Shown here in pieces: positions 8,103 through 15,828 of a stretch of DNA of 64,000 bases; the stretch's first letter is position 1, and every line of letters begins with the position of its first letter. Under the pieces are notes generated by a model. The model was given only the letters and a program-made list of their open reading frames with translations, searched no databases and had not been told where the DNA came from. This stretch comes from Arsenicibacter rosenii (lineage in GTDB: Bacteria > Bacteroidota > Bacteroidia > Cytophagales > Spirosomataceae). Location: NCBI RefSeq assembly GCF_001870735.1, contig NZ_MORL01000005.1, positions 17,736-81,735 on the forward strand, in the 5' to 3' direction. Made by a program: the position numbers and the translations under genes.

Positions 8103-9278
8103 TTAGATTTTTATTATTTGAGATACAACATTAGAAACAACATCGCTAGCGTTAAATCTAGTATTTGCTATCTCAAGTGAAGTCATTTTGGCAACATCAT
8201 ACCATGACTTAGAGTTTGATACAATTTTTTTAATAATATTATAAAAGTTTTTTTCATCACTGTAGCTAAAAACATATCCATTTTTATCATTAACGACAAC
8301 TTCAGGATGATTACCTACATGTTCAGACACAATTAATGGTAAGCCACACCATAATGCCTCAATACATGTTAAGGGATTAGGATCAGAAAGCGAAGGTAAA
8401 AGTAAATAATCTGAAATGGAATATAAATCAATAGTAGTTGTCTGATCCACATATCCTAATAATCTTATATCTAATTTCTCTTTATTATCAATAAAATTAC
8501 GTAAATCGGCTTCTAATTCTCCATCTCCAGCTAGTAAAACAGTAAATTTATCACAAAACTCAGACTCAACTAAAAGTTTTAAAAAACGCATTTGTCCTTT
8601 AGCACAGGTTAATCTTGCTGGGCAAAATAGAAGAATCTTATTATTATCAACTTTATAACTTTTACGAACATTATTTAATTTAAATTCATCAAAATTTAAA
8701 ACAGTATTATATTTTACATTATCGATAACATTTGGCACTAAAATCTTATGATTTTCATTTGCAGCATATTTCATAATAAATTGAAGCGATAATCTACCTG
8801 CATACCAAAAACCGTCAAACTTTTTAAAAATATACCTCCTAATATGTTCACGCAATAACAACTTATAGTAACTATAATTCCTTTCTTCATTAAGATGTGA
8901 CTCATTCCAATAATATACTTTATAATCAATACTTTTCTTATTATAAAGCACTGTCCATAGTGCAAAATAAAGATAAGAACCCGCTGAGATTACTACATCA
9001 GGATCTTCATTTTCAAGTATAGATCTCACCCCTTTATTTATATGAAAATAAATCCCAGATATGGCGAAAACTTTGCCGTCTATCAAATGTGTATATTCCG
9101 TCTTATATTGAGAATATGTCCAATTTCTATTAGGCTCGGTCTCTGCTGTAACAAGCACTTTAAAGGATATTCCCTGTTCTTTAAATGCTTTATACAACAT
9201 ATCATAAAAATATTTTCGATATGGAGTCAAAATATTAGTTAATAATATAACTTTTGAAACACTCATTTTCTTATTCAC
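8103..9278 (-). CDS. Family 4 glycosyltransferase
   Basis: A 391-residue GT-B enzyme. It begins VSKVILLTNILTPYRKYFYD, a typical acceptor-domain start, and carries LLPSLSDPNPLTCIEALWCGLPLIVS in the donor domain (the first acid of the EX7E motif is replaced by Asp). Two Met codons are possible starts: 9278, overlapping the upstream gene by 8 bases, and 9266, leaving a 4-base gap; the family motif begins just after the second. It lies 4 bp from the polymerase gene and is part of the same transcript. Confidence 0.8.
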   Translation of the reverse strand: MNKKMSVSKVILLTNILTPYRKYFYDMLYKAFKEQGISFKVLVTAETEPNRNWTYSQYKTEYTHLIDGKVFAISGIYFHINKGVRSILENEDPDVVISAGSYLYFALWTVLYNKKSIDYKVYYWNESHLNEERNYSYYKLLLREHIRRYIFKKFDGFWYAGRLSLQFIMKYAANENHKILVPNVIDNVKYNTVLNFDEFKLNNVRKSYKVDNNKILLFCPARLTCAKGQMRFLKLLVESEFCDKFTVLLAGDGELEADLRNFIDNKEKLDIRLLGYVDQTTTIDLYSISDYLLLPSLSDPNPLTCIEALWCGLPLIVSEHVGNHPEVVVNDKNGYVFSYSDEKNFYNIIKKIVSNSKSWYDVAKMTSLEIANTRFNASDVVSNVVSQIIKI

Positions 9279-10344
9279 TTAGTAATGATTGCAGTTTCAT
9301 TAAATTATCTGGCATATCTACGCCAATCTTATCATAAAACTCGGTTAGTTCGTGTGAATAATCACCTATTAATTTTGTCAATGATATTACTTTAATATCC
9401 AATACTCTTGCACTCATTAAAATTGTGCTCTTATACCCAACAACTTTGACATTTTTATCTTTAAAGCTTGAAAGATAATATTCTAAGCCTTTATCCTTAT
9501 TTAAACATCTGAGGTCATTTAGGACTTCTAGGTTATATTCTTCCTTTGGATGAAGCTTATAATAAATTTGATTTTTTTTACTGGAAGAGTATTCTTTTAT
9601 ATGTTGGATTGATTCAACTAGTGTATCAATATTTTTTATTGTATCAATTTTATCAAGAGCAATCACTATACTACAGTCTGCCATTTGCAAACTTTCATCA
9701 ATATTTAAGTAAAGACTTGTTACACCTTTTAAATATTCTTCCTTATGGATCTGAATTATTTCTCTTCCCCTAAAAATATCTCTCTCTTTGCCTTTTAAAG
9801 TAAGATATATTTTTGTTAAATTCTTATTACTTGAAATGTAATTACCGTTAAAATTATATATCTTACCAAATTGAAAAATATATTTTATTATCAATTTTCT
9901 CAATGCTCTTGTAATATCATTAGAATTAAAACCGTCCACATTTTCAGTATTTTTAAAATATGGAAATGATCCATCTTCAAGCCATATCATTTCAATGTGC
10001 TTATTTTTTTTGTAAAGTTTTTTCAAAATATACATTTCTTGTATATTCGTATCGCAAACCTCAAAAACTTTATCATAGGAATCAGTTATAAATTTATTGA
10101 TAGCTACTAAATCATTTAAAATTATCGGCAATTTATTATACCACTTATTGTTCGATGAAGGATAAGATCCTTTCCTTATAAGTACATTTGTAAATGCAGA
10201 TCGTACTGCTTTTTCAGTTTGTTCATTTAAATTAAAATCTTTAAACAAAATTAAATCATTTTTTTGGTTTTGGAATCTAATCTTTGCTAGACCTATTGCT
10301 AAAATCAAATTAGCTTGTGTATGGCAGACAAATAAATTGCGCAT
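9271..10344 (-). CDS. Bacterial sialyltransferase-like glycosyltransferase
   Basis: 357 residues from the chosen start. It shows the three short motifs of bacterial sialyltransferases (GT38/GT52/GT80-like fold): D/E-D/E-G as LEDGSF (residues 122-127), the HP motif as KLHPKE (263-268), and the S/T-S/T motif in GYKSTILMSA (about 303-312). These bind CMP-sialic acid in the families studied. A NeuA-like and a NeuB-like gene lie in the same cassette, so the donor is probably a CMP-nonulosonic acid. The start at 10344 (MRNLFVCHTQANLILA) matches the family N-terminus and leaves 5 bp to the Wzx gene; an ATG at 10395 would overlap it by 46 bases. Confidence 0.7.
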   Translation of the reverse strand: MRNLFVCHTQANLILAIGLAKIRFQNQKNDLILFKDFNLNEQTEKAVRSAFTNVLIRKGSYPSSNNKWYNKLPIILNDLVAINKFITDSYDKVFEVCDTNIQEMYILKKLYKKNKHIEMIWLEDGSFPYFKNTENVDGFNSNDITRALRKLIIKYIFQFGKIYNFNGNYISSNKNLTKIYLTLKGKERDIFRGREIIQIHKEEYLKGVTSLYLNIDESLQMADCSIVIALDKIDTIKNIDTLVESIQHIKEYSSSKKNQIYYKLHPKEEYNLEVLNDLRCLNKDKGLEYYLSSFKDKNVKVVGYKSTILMSARVLDIKVISLTKLIGDYSHELTEFYDKIGVDMPDNLMKLQSLLSE

Positions 10345-10349
10345 TAAGT

Positions 10350-11717
10350 TTAAATCTTTGTTGTTATAACTTTGTCCATTTTCAAGAAATTCCATATTCT
10401 ATCAATAAATACGGTGTAAGTGATTCTTAGTAAATTCAAGCTTTTAGGTAGTACATATATGGACATTAATACCTCTAAACTTAGTGTTCCAACAGCTATA
10501 CCAAGTAAACCAATATGTTGTGCAAGTAAGTATGATAATATTATCGATATAATAGAGCAAATTACTCCTGCAATTGTATACATATATGGTTTATTATATG
10601 CCCTGAAGACTACACCACCAATCCACCATAAGGCATTGAATAATATCCCAATAACAATTACTGACCAAACATACTTATCAATTTTAATACTGTTTCCTGT
10701 CCATAATTTGTATATATCGATTCCAAAAATTAACAAAAAACATATTCCAGCTAATGCAATTATTGTAGTAATTATTACAGAGTTAACATAAATATTTGAA
10801 GCCTTTTTTAAGTCACCTCGTCCAATTTCATATTGCAATTCAGGAAAAACTATGGTATCTATCATATTTATGATCTGGTTTACAGATCTTGTAAGTGAAC
10901 GTACAGTATTAAATATTGTTACAGATTCAGGTCCAAGTGTAATTCTTACAACTAATGTTGATCCTTGAAAAAATATTGCTTGCCAAATGGGTGAAAGTAA
11001 ATAACCAAAACCTTGTTTTCCGATAACTTTAATTTCATTTTTATTAATAGTACCATATATTTTTTGGTGCTTGAAATTGATTAATCTTTTCGCAATTACT
11101 CCATATGTTATAACAAACATCAACGTTCCAACTAAATTAAATAGAGCCAAATAAACTATATTCATATTCAAATATAGCACTATTGCATTCAATATAATTA
11201 TCATAAATGATTGTATTGTGAATAGATTAATACTTAATGCTGCTTTTCGCGCAGCTCTGTAATACGCTTCAAACATTTGCGTATAAAAAGATATTAATCT
11301 TGAAACAATTAGTATCCAGACACTTGCTAGGGCTTGATTCTCATTTATTATTGAAACTGATAAAAAGCTATATTTTTTAAGAATTAATACTACTAATAAA
11401 CTTAACGATATTCCTATTATAAGAATAATTGTAATTAATATGAATGCACTTTTAGATATATCTGCTGCTTTTTTTTTATCTCCTTTTAGAAAATTTAATA
11501 CAAAATAATTTGATGCAGCTGTACCAAATCCTAAATCTGTTAGGCTGAATATATTTGGGATTATTGTTAAAGTCAACCATTCACCATAATATTCAGTCCC
11601 CCAAGAACTTATAAAAAAAGGGACTAATACTAATTGTTCAGCCACTTTTATTATCTTTTGTATTGCCGTTGCAACACCGTTTTTAAAAAAATTATTTATT
11701 TTATTTTTAGAAATCAT
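10350..11717 (-). CDS. Wzx-type oligosaccharide flippase
   Basis: A 455-residue membrane protein with about twelve to fourteen hydrophobic helices, belonging to the polysaccharide-biosynthesis branch of the MOP/MATE superfamily. The N-terminal ALIQKI-like amphipathic start, the LTDLGFGTAASNYF segment after helix 2 and the RITLGPESVTIFNTVRSLTR segment near the middle are typical. It should flip the undecaprenyl-linked repeat unit to the periplasm for the Wzy polymerase. Its 3' end is 5 bp from the sialyltransferase-like gene. Confidence 0.85.
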   Translation of the reverse strand: MISKNKINNFFKNGVATAIQKIIKVAEQLVLVPFFISSWGTEYYGEWLTLTIIPNIFSLTDLGFGTAASNYFVLNFLKGDKKKAADISKSAFILITIILIIGISLSLLVVLILKKYSFLSVSIINENQALASVWILIVSRLISFYTQMFEAYYRAARKAALSINLFTIQSFMIIILNAIVLYLNMNIVYLALFNLVGTLMFVITYGVIAKRLINFKHQKIYGTINKNEIKVIGKQGFGYLLSPIWQAIFFQGSTLVVRITLGPESVTIFNTVRSLTRSVNQIINMIDTIVFPELQYEIGRGDLKKASNIYVNSVIITTIIALAGICFLLIFGIDIYKLWTGNSIKIDKYVWSVIVIGILFNALWWIGGVVFRAYNKPYMYTIAGVICSIISIILSYLLAQHIGLLGIAVGTLSLEVLMSIYVLPKSLNLLRITYTVFIDRIWNFLKMDKVITTKI

Positions 11718-11806
11718 TAGAAATATTCATTAACAATACTAACATAAAACATGTAATACGGTCTATAGAAAAGCTATCATTTAGTTTAGTCCTGATCACT
11801 AAAAGG

Positions 11807-13402
11807 CTAATTATGTGTAACATTCGGTGTATACTTATGATGTTCAACGCCGTGGATATTTTTACTTTTTGATCCACACATTATTTCAGCTTTCCTGACG
11901 TCTTGTACAAAGCTTTTAAATTCATTTTTATATAGATCTACTGCAACTCCATCAAAATGGACCCAATCAAGATCACCTAATTTAACGTGCTTTTCAATCA
12001 TTTTGGCCCCAGCTGCTACTGCTAACATACATCCTAAGGATCCAACATCATGACTTGAATAACCTGAATATAAGTTTTTATAACCTAAACCTCTTAATTC
12101 CTCATAATGCCTTACAACGGCTACTTGACATGCTTCTGGCGGAGTTGGGTAAGAAGAGGTGCATTGTAGCAAAAATAATTTCCTGTCAGATATAAAATTA
12201 TCTAGCACAAAATTCTCATAACTTTTGTCTGTAAAGCCAGTTGAAATAACTAAGTCTCCTACGAAACTTTCACCTACTTTTAGTAAATAATTTTTATGGT
12301 TTGATATAGTTGAAGGTAATTTCAATAATACAGTATCAAACTTTGTCATGTATTCATATGAATTCCAATCTAATATTGACGCGAACCATGGTATTTCATA
12401 CTTTATACACTCTGCTTCAAGAAGGCTGAACAAATCATCATTTAATTCAACACCTAACCTATAATCACCTAAAGTTTTACCAAATGGTGATTTGTAGGGG
12501 CGTGAAAGTTCTTCAGCCGTATAAAAAGTTCTTACATCTCTTTTTTGTACTTTTATCATATCAGCTCCACTTTCCTTAGCTATTTGTATCATTTTAACTA
12601 ATCTTTTTGGGTCGCCAATGTGATTATTTGTAAATTCTGCAACTACAATTACTTTGTTATCTCGTTCTACTTGTTTGGTCAATTTTTTATATAAACTTGA
12701 ATTTGTTACTCTTCTTCTAACTGGATAATCGTAATTTATATCATCTAAGAACTTTTTAAATCCTTGTATTGAAATTTCACTAAACTCTTTTTCACCGACA
12801 TGTTTTAGCTTAACTGTCTTATAATACATATTAAAATACTCAATCACCTCTTTAAATTGAGATTCTTGAGTTTTTAAAAATGCATTTTTATATTTCAAAT
12901 CATGCATCACATTATCTTCTGGTGATAATGTACTTGCATAAAAATCAAATCCAACAAAAAACACTTCGATATTTTCTTTTAGTATTTTCTGATACTCAAG
13001 ACTAAATTTTATAGCAGATAAAATTACATAATCTGTTAAATAATATGTTTCGGAACGTAAATAATCTAAAATATGCTCATGACTATCTTGTCTCCAAGCT
13101 TCATAACTTACCTCAATATGCTTTTGATCTGGTATCTTTAAATATGATGGAGCAATATATTTCTCTGAACTAAAATTATTTGATTTTATACTTTCGAAAA
13201 AGTCAATTTTATAAAATAAAGATATGTCTCCTTGTATGATTCTTTCCGAATCATTTATATTTATTACAAAAAAGTCTTTTAGATCATAGTCAACTAGTTC
13301 TCGAGATGACTCACCTTTACCCACAATTAATAATTTATTTTTGTGAGATTTTAAAACGATATTTCTTATTTGGCTCAAGAAGTTCTCCATTGTATTGTTC
13401 AT
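11807..13402 (-). CDS. NeuB-family nonulosonate synthase with extra N-terminal domain
   Basis: 531 residues. Residues about 250-510 form a NeuB TIM barrel that condenses phosphoenolpyruvate with a sugar aldehyde: VVAEFTNNHIGD (253-264), GADMIKVQKR (279-288), LLQCTSSYPTPPE (411-423), GYSSHD (447-452) and IEKHVKL (469-475). Two things are unusual. About 225 residues precede the barrel and include a Rossmann-like LLIVGKGESS start; I do not recognise a function for them. The C-terminal SAF (antifreeze-like) domain that normally closes the partner active site is absent, because the protein ends about 25 residues after the barrel. The start overlaps the phosphatase gene by 68 bases (a second ATG at 13390 still overlaps). 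Confidence 0.75.
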   Translation of the reverse strand: MNNTMENFLSQIRNIVLKSHKNKLLIVGKGESSRELVDYDLKDFFVININDSERIIQGDISLFYKIDFFESIKSNNFSSEKYIAPSYLKIPDQKHIEVSYEAWRQDSHEHILDYLRSETYYLTDYVILSAIKFSLEYQKILKENIEVFFVGFDFYASTLSPEDNVMHDLKYKNAFLKTQESQFKEVIEYFNMYYKTVKLKHVGEKEFSEISIQGFKKFLDDINYDYPVRRRVTNSSLYKKLTKQVERDNKVIVVAEFTNNHIGDPKRLVKMIQIAKESGADMIKVQKRDVRTFYTAEELSRPYKSPFGKTLGDYRLGVELNDDLFSLLEAECIKYEIPWFASILDWNSYEYMTKFDTVLLKLPSTISNHKNYLLKVGESFVGDLVISTGFTDKSYENFVLDNFISDRKLFLLQCTSSYPTPPEACQVAVVRHYEELRGLGYKNLYSGYSSHDVGSLGCMLAVAAGAKMIEKHVKLGDLDWVHFDGVAVDLYKNEFKSFVQDVRKAEIMCGSKSKNIHGVEHHKYTPNVTHN

Positions 13403-14015
13403 TTTCTACTGTTACATTTAATCCATTTTCAACAGCAATATTCAGTCCGGGAATGATATCCCAAATATATGCCCCTTTATTATTTTGAAAACTATAGAAC
13501 GATCCTGTGATTACATTATACATATTGTAAACACAACATCCAATAATTCTATATTCATAACCTTCCTCAAGATTCAGTAAATCGCTTTTTGTTAAACTTG
13601 AGGAAATTCCACATATTCTCGAATCATATTTTTTAATTTTATCCCCTGTACTTAAATAGCAATTTAATTCTGGCAGTGCTAACATCGATTCTTGATGTTT
13701 CCCGTCTTTATAATGACATACTGCAACTCCCCATTCTTTGAGTCCTGAAATGTAGTTTTCTGTTCCATCTATTGGATCTAAGATTAATACTTCTTTTTGT
13801 TTTATATTTTCGATATTTATTTCAGGTGTTTCCTCAGATACTAATTTAAAATCAGGATACTCATCTGCCAATAGATTTTTTATCAACATTTCAGTATATA
13901 GATCTCCTTCACTCACATAGCTTCCATCAGTTTTTTTAACTGGGTTTTTCCTATATTCTAGTATTTTACTTAAATTCTCTTTCAGTAATTCTTTAATTTT
14001 AAAACACACTTCCAT
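13335..14015 (-). CDS. Inositol-monophosphatase-family phosphatase
   Basis: A 226-residue Mg2+/Li+-sensitive-phosphatase-fold protein (IMPase/CysQ/FBPase superfamily). Metal-binding motifs are visible: SEE near residue 60, LDPIDGTENY near 80-90 and GAYIWDIIPG near 183-192. It lies between the NeuA-like and NeuB-like genes and overlaps the latter, which suggests a role in the same sugar pathway, perhaps dephosphorylating a nonulosonate 9-phosphate or a phosphosugar precursor. That role is inference; in known 9-phosphate pathways a HAD-type phosphatase does this. CysQ-like 3'-phosphoadenosine phosphatase activity is the alternative. Confidence 0.75.
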   Translation of the reverse strand: MEVCFKIKELLKENLSKILEYRKNPVKKTDGSYVSEGDLYTEMLIKNLLADEYPDFKLVSEETPEINIENIKQKEVLILDPIDGTENYISGLKEWGVAVCHYKDGKHQESMLALPELNCYLSTGDKIKKYDSRICGISSSLTKSDLLNLEEGYEYRIIGCCVYNMYNVITGSFYSFQNNKGAYIWDIIPGLNIAVENGLNVTVENEQYNGELLEPNKKYRFKISQK

Positions 14016-14026
14016 ATAATTGTTGG

Positions 14027-14770
14027 TTAATAACCTTCATTTTTATAAATTACATCCAATCCCTTTTCTTTTATCCATTTCTCCGTTCTTAATAAATCTT
14101 CATACTCATGAACATCAAAACATCCCTCTGTTATATATGGAATTATTGAATTCCCCATCACCGGCCATGGAGGCTGTCCAACCTTGCTTTTTATTCCTCG
14201 CTCAACACTGAGCACCCAAAATGAATGATCAAAGAATAAACATCCCTCTAAATCCTGGCGATTTGCAGATACCTTTTTATTCGAAAGATCTATAAATGGC
14301 TCTAACTCACCATCTTTATTTATTTTTTTTGCTCTATATGGATGATATTCATTTTTATAATGTGATGGTATTACTGCTGAACTCATTGGATTTCTTAAAT
14401 GGATTTCTATGCAATCATCAATCATCTCTGTTGAAATTGTTCCAACGTTTGCATGAAATACAATTATAATTTTTGCTTCGTCTTTTCTTGATATGGTTTC
14501 ATATGCATGTTTAACAACATCTGAACTTTGCGATGTTGGTTCCGCTAACCATAACGGCCTTTTTATATTTTCATATCCAACTTTCTTCCCTGCCTCCAAA
14601 ATTGATTCACAATCACTACTTATATAATAACGTCCAATATATTTTGAACGTTTTGCAGCAATTGCTGGCCATTCTAACAAAGGTCTACTTAACACATTTA
14701 ATATATTTTTATTTTTCAATGTGTTATTTCCCCTTCCTATTATCAATGCTACAATATCTGTTCTTTTCAT
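14027..14770 (-). CDS. NeuA-like CMP-nonulosonate cytidylyltransferase
   Basis: A 247-residue protein of the CMP-NeuAc/CMP-KDO synthetase fold, which activates a nonulosonic acid with CTP. The P-loop-like N-terminus IIGRGNNTLKNKN is a divergent form of the usual ARGGSKGIPRKN; RYYISSDCESILE, the LAEPTSQSSDVVKHA segment and the FFDHSFWVLS region match the family layout. It is 11 bp from the phosphatase gene. It is the last strongly AT-rich gene: the next gene upstream has host-like composition. The divergent motif leaves the exact sugar (Neu5Ac, Kdn, Pse, Leg) open. Confidence 0.7.
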   Translation of the reverse strand: MKRTDIVALIIGRGNNTLKNKNILNVLSRPLLEWPAIAAKRSKYIGRYYISSDCESILEAGKKVGYENIKRPLWLAEPTSQSSDVVKHAYETISRKDEAKIIIVFHANVGTISTEMIDDCIEIHLRNPMSSAVIPSHYKNEYHPYRAKKINKDGELEPFIDLSNKKVSANRQDLEGCLFFDHSFWVLSVERGIKSKVGQPPWPVMGNSIIPYITEGCFDVHEYEDLLRTEKWIKEKGLDVIYKNEGY

Positions 14771-14788
14771 TCTACTTTTTTGAATTGT

Positions 14789-15460
14789 TTACCACGCATT
14801 CACATTTCCTTTAATCATACTTTTTACCGTCCACCAGCATATACGCATATCCAACAACAATGACTGCCGGTCTCGATAGTATAAATCATACCGAACCCGA
14901 TGCTGCATTTTTACCAGTGTTTCGGTTTCACCCCGTGCACCGCGTACCTGTGCTAATCCCGTAATGCCCGGCTTTACTAAATAACGAAGTTTGTATTCGG
15001 GAAAGCTGTTCCAGAATTGTGCGTCGTGGGCCACGGCATGCGGCCTGGGCCCGACTACGCTCATTTGCCCCATTAAGACATTGATGAACTGCGGCATTTC
15101 GTCCAGGTTAGTTTTCCGCAATACCTTACCCACTTTTGTGACACGATCATCGTGCCGCGTAGTTTGCCGGAATTCACCCGGCTGCTCGTGCCGCATCGTG
15201 CGTAATTTCAGACATTTAAATTTCCGCCCGTTTTTTCCCGTTCGGGATTGGACAAAGAACACAGGTCCCCGCGAGGAGAAGAGAATACAGACTGCCGCAA
15301 CAGGTAACAGCCATGACAGGATAAATACGGTGACGAGGAGGGCAAACACCACATCAAACACACGCTTTCCATAGCGTACGTACAGCGATGATTCCGTCTC
15401 TGCGCTTCGGTCTTCCGGCCGGAACAGTCCGGGTGTAGGAAGTGAGTCTAATGAGATCAT
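14789..15460 (-). CDS. Initiating sugar phosphate transferase (WcaJ/PglC type)
   Basis: A 223-residue bacterial sugar transferase that places the first sugar phosphate on undecaprenyl phosphate. One hydrophobic re-entrant/TM segment lies near residues 32-62, followed by KCLKLRTMR, LRKTNLDEMPQFINVLMG, MSVVGPRPH and YLVKPGITGLAQVRGA, all signature motifs of the polyprenol-phosphate hexose-1-phosphate transferase core. It is the short, single-domain form. Base composition is like the core genome, in contrast to the neighbour 18 bp downstream, so this gene marks the junction between chassis and imported cassette. Confidence 0.9.
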   Translation of the reverse strand: MISLDSLPTPGLFRPEDRSAETESSLYVRYGKRVFDVVFALLVTVFILSWLLPVAAVCILFSSRGPVFFVQSRTGKNGRKFKCLKLRTMRHEQPGEFRQTTRHDDRVTKVGKVLRKTNLDEMPQFINVLMGQMSVVGPRPHAVAHDAQFWNSFPEYKLRYLVKPGITGLAQVRGARGETETLVKMQHRVRYDLYYRDRQSLLLDMRICWWTVKSMIKGNVNAW

Positions 15461-15828
15461 GGCGTTGGCGTGAGCGTTTTAGGTTGTTTACGATTAGTTT
15501 ATGATTGTATCAATACCATGTATTTATTAATACCCACAGATTCATATAAGTAACAAATGATCTGAAACTTTTTTCGTTTTGCCACTAAGGCGGCAAGACG
15601 TGAAGGGGCACTAAGTTTTAATTTTCACCACTAAGACTGGAAGTCGCCAAGGAGCACTAAGTTTTTTTTGCCTCTGCTTTTGTGCTTCTACTTTTCTTAA
15701 CGTCTTTGTGGTTATTCTTCTTTGCGCTCCTTCGGTTCTTAGCGTCTTTGTGGTTAGTCTTTTCTCTTCGTTGCATAATCCCCCCTACCCTGCGCGGGGC
15801 AGGGGACGGGATGTATGTCCGTACAGGG
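15461..15828. repeat. Intergenic region with dispersed-type repeats
   Basis: No gene is seen in these 368 bases. At 15581-15618 and 15627-15666 are two related copies of a ccactaag..cactaagtttt unit. At 15696-15714 and 15738-15756 are two near-identical 19-mers (cttaacgtctttgtggtta and cttagcgtctttgtggtta) whose reverse complement resembles the first units, so the block can fold on itself. It separates the kinase gene from the initiating transferase gene. Confidence 0.6.
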
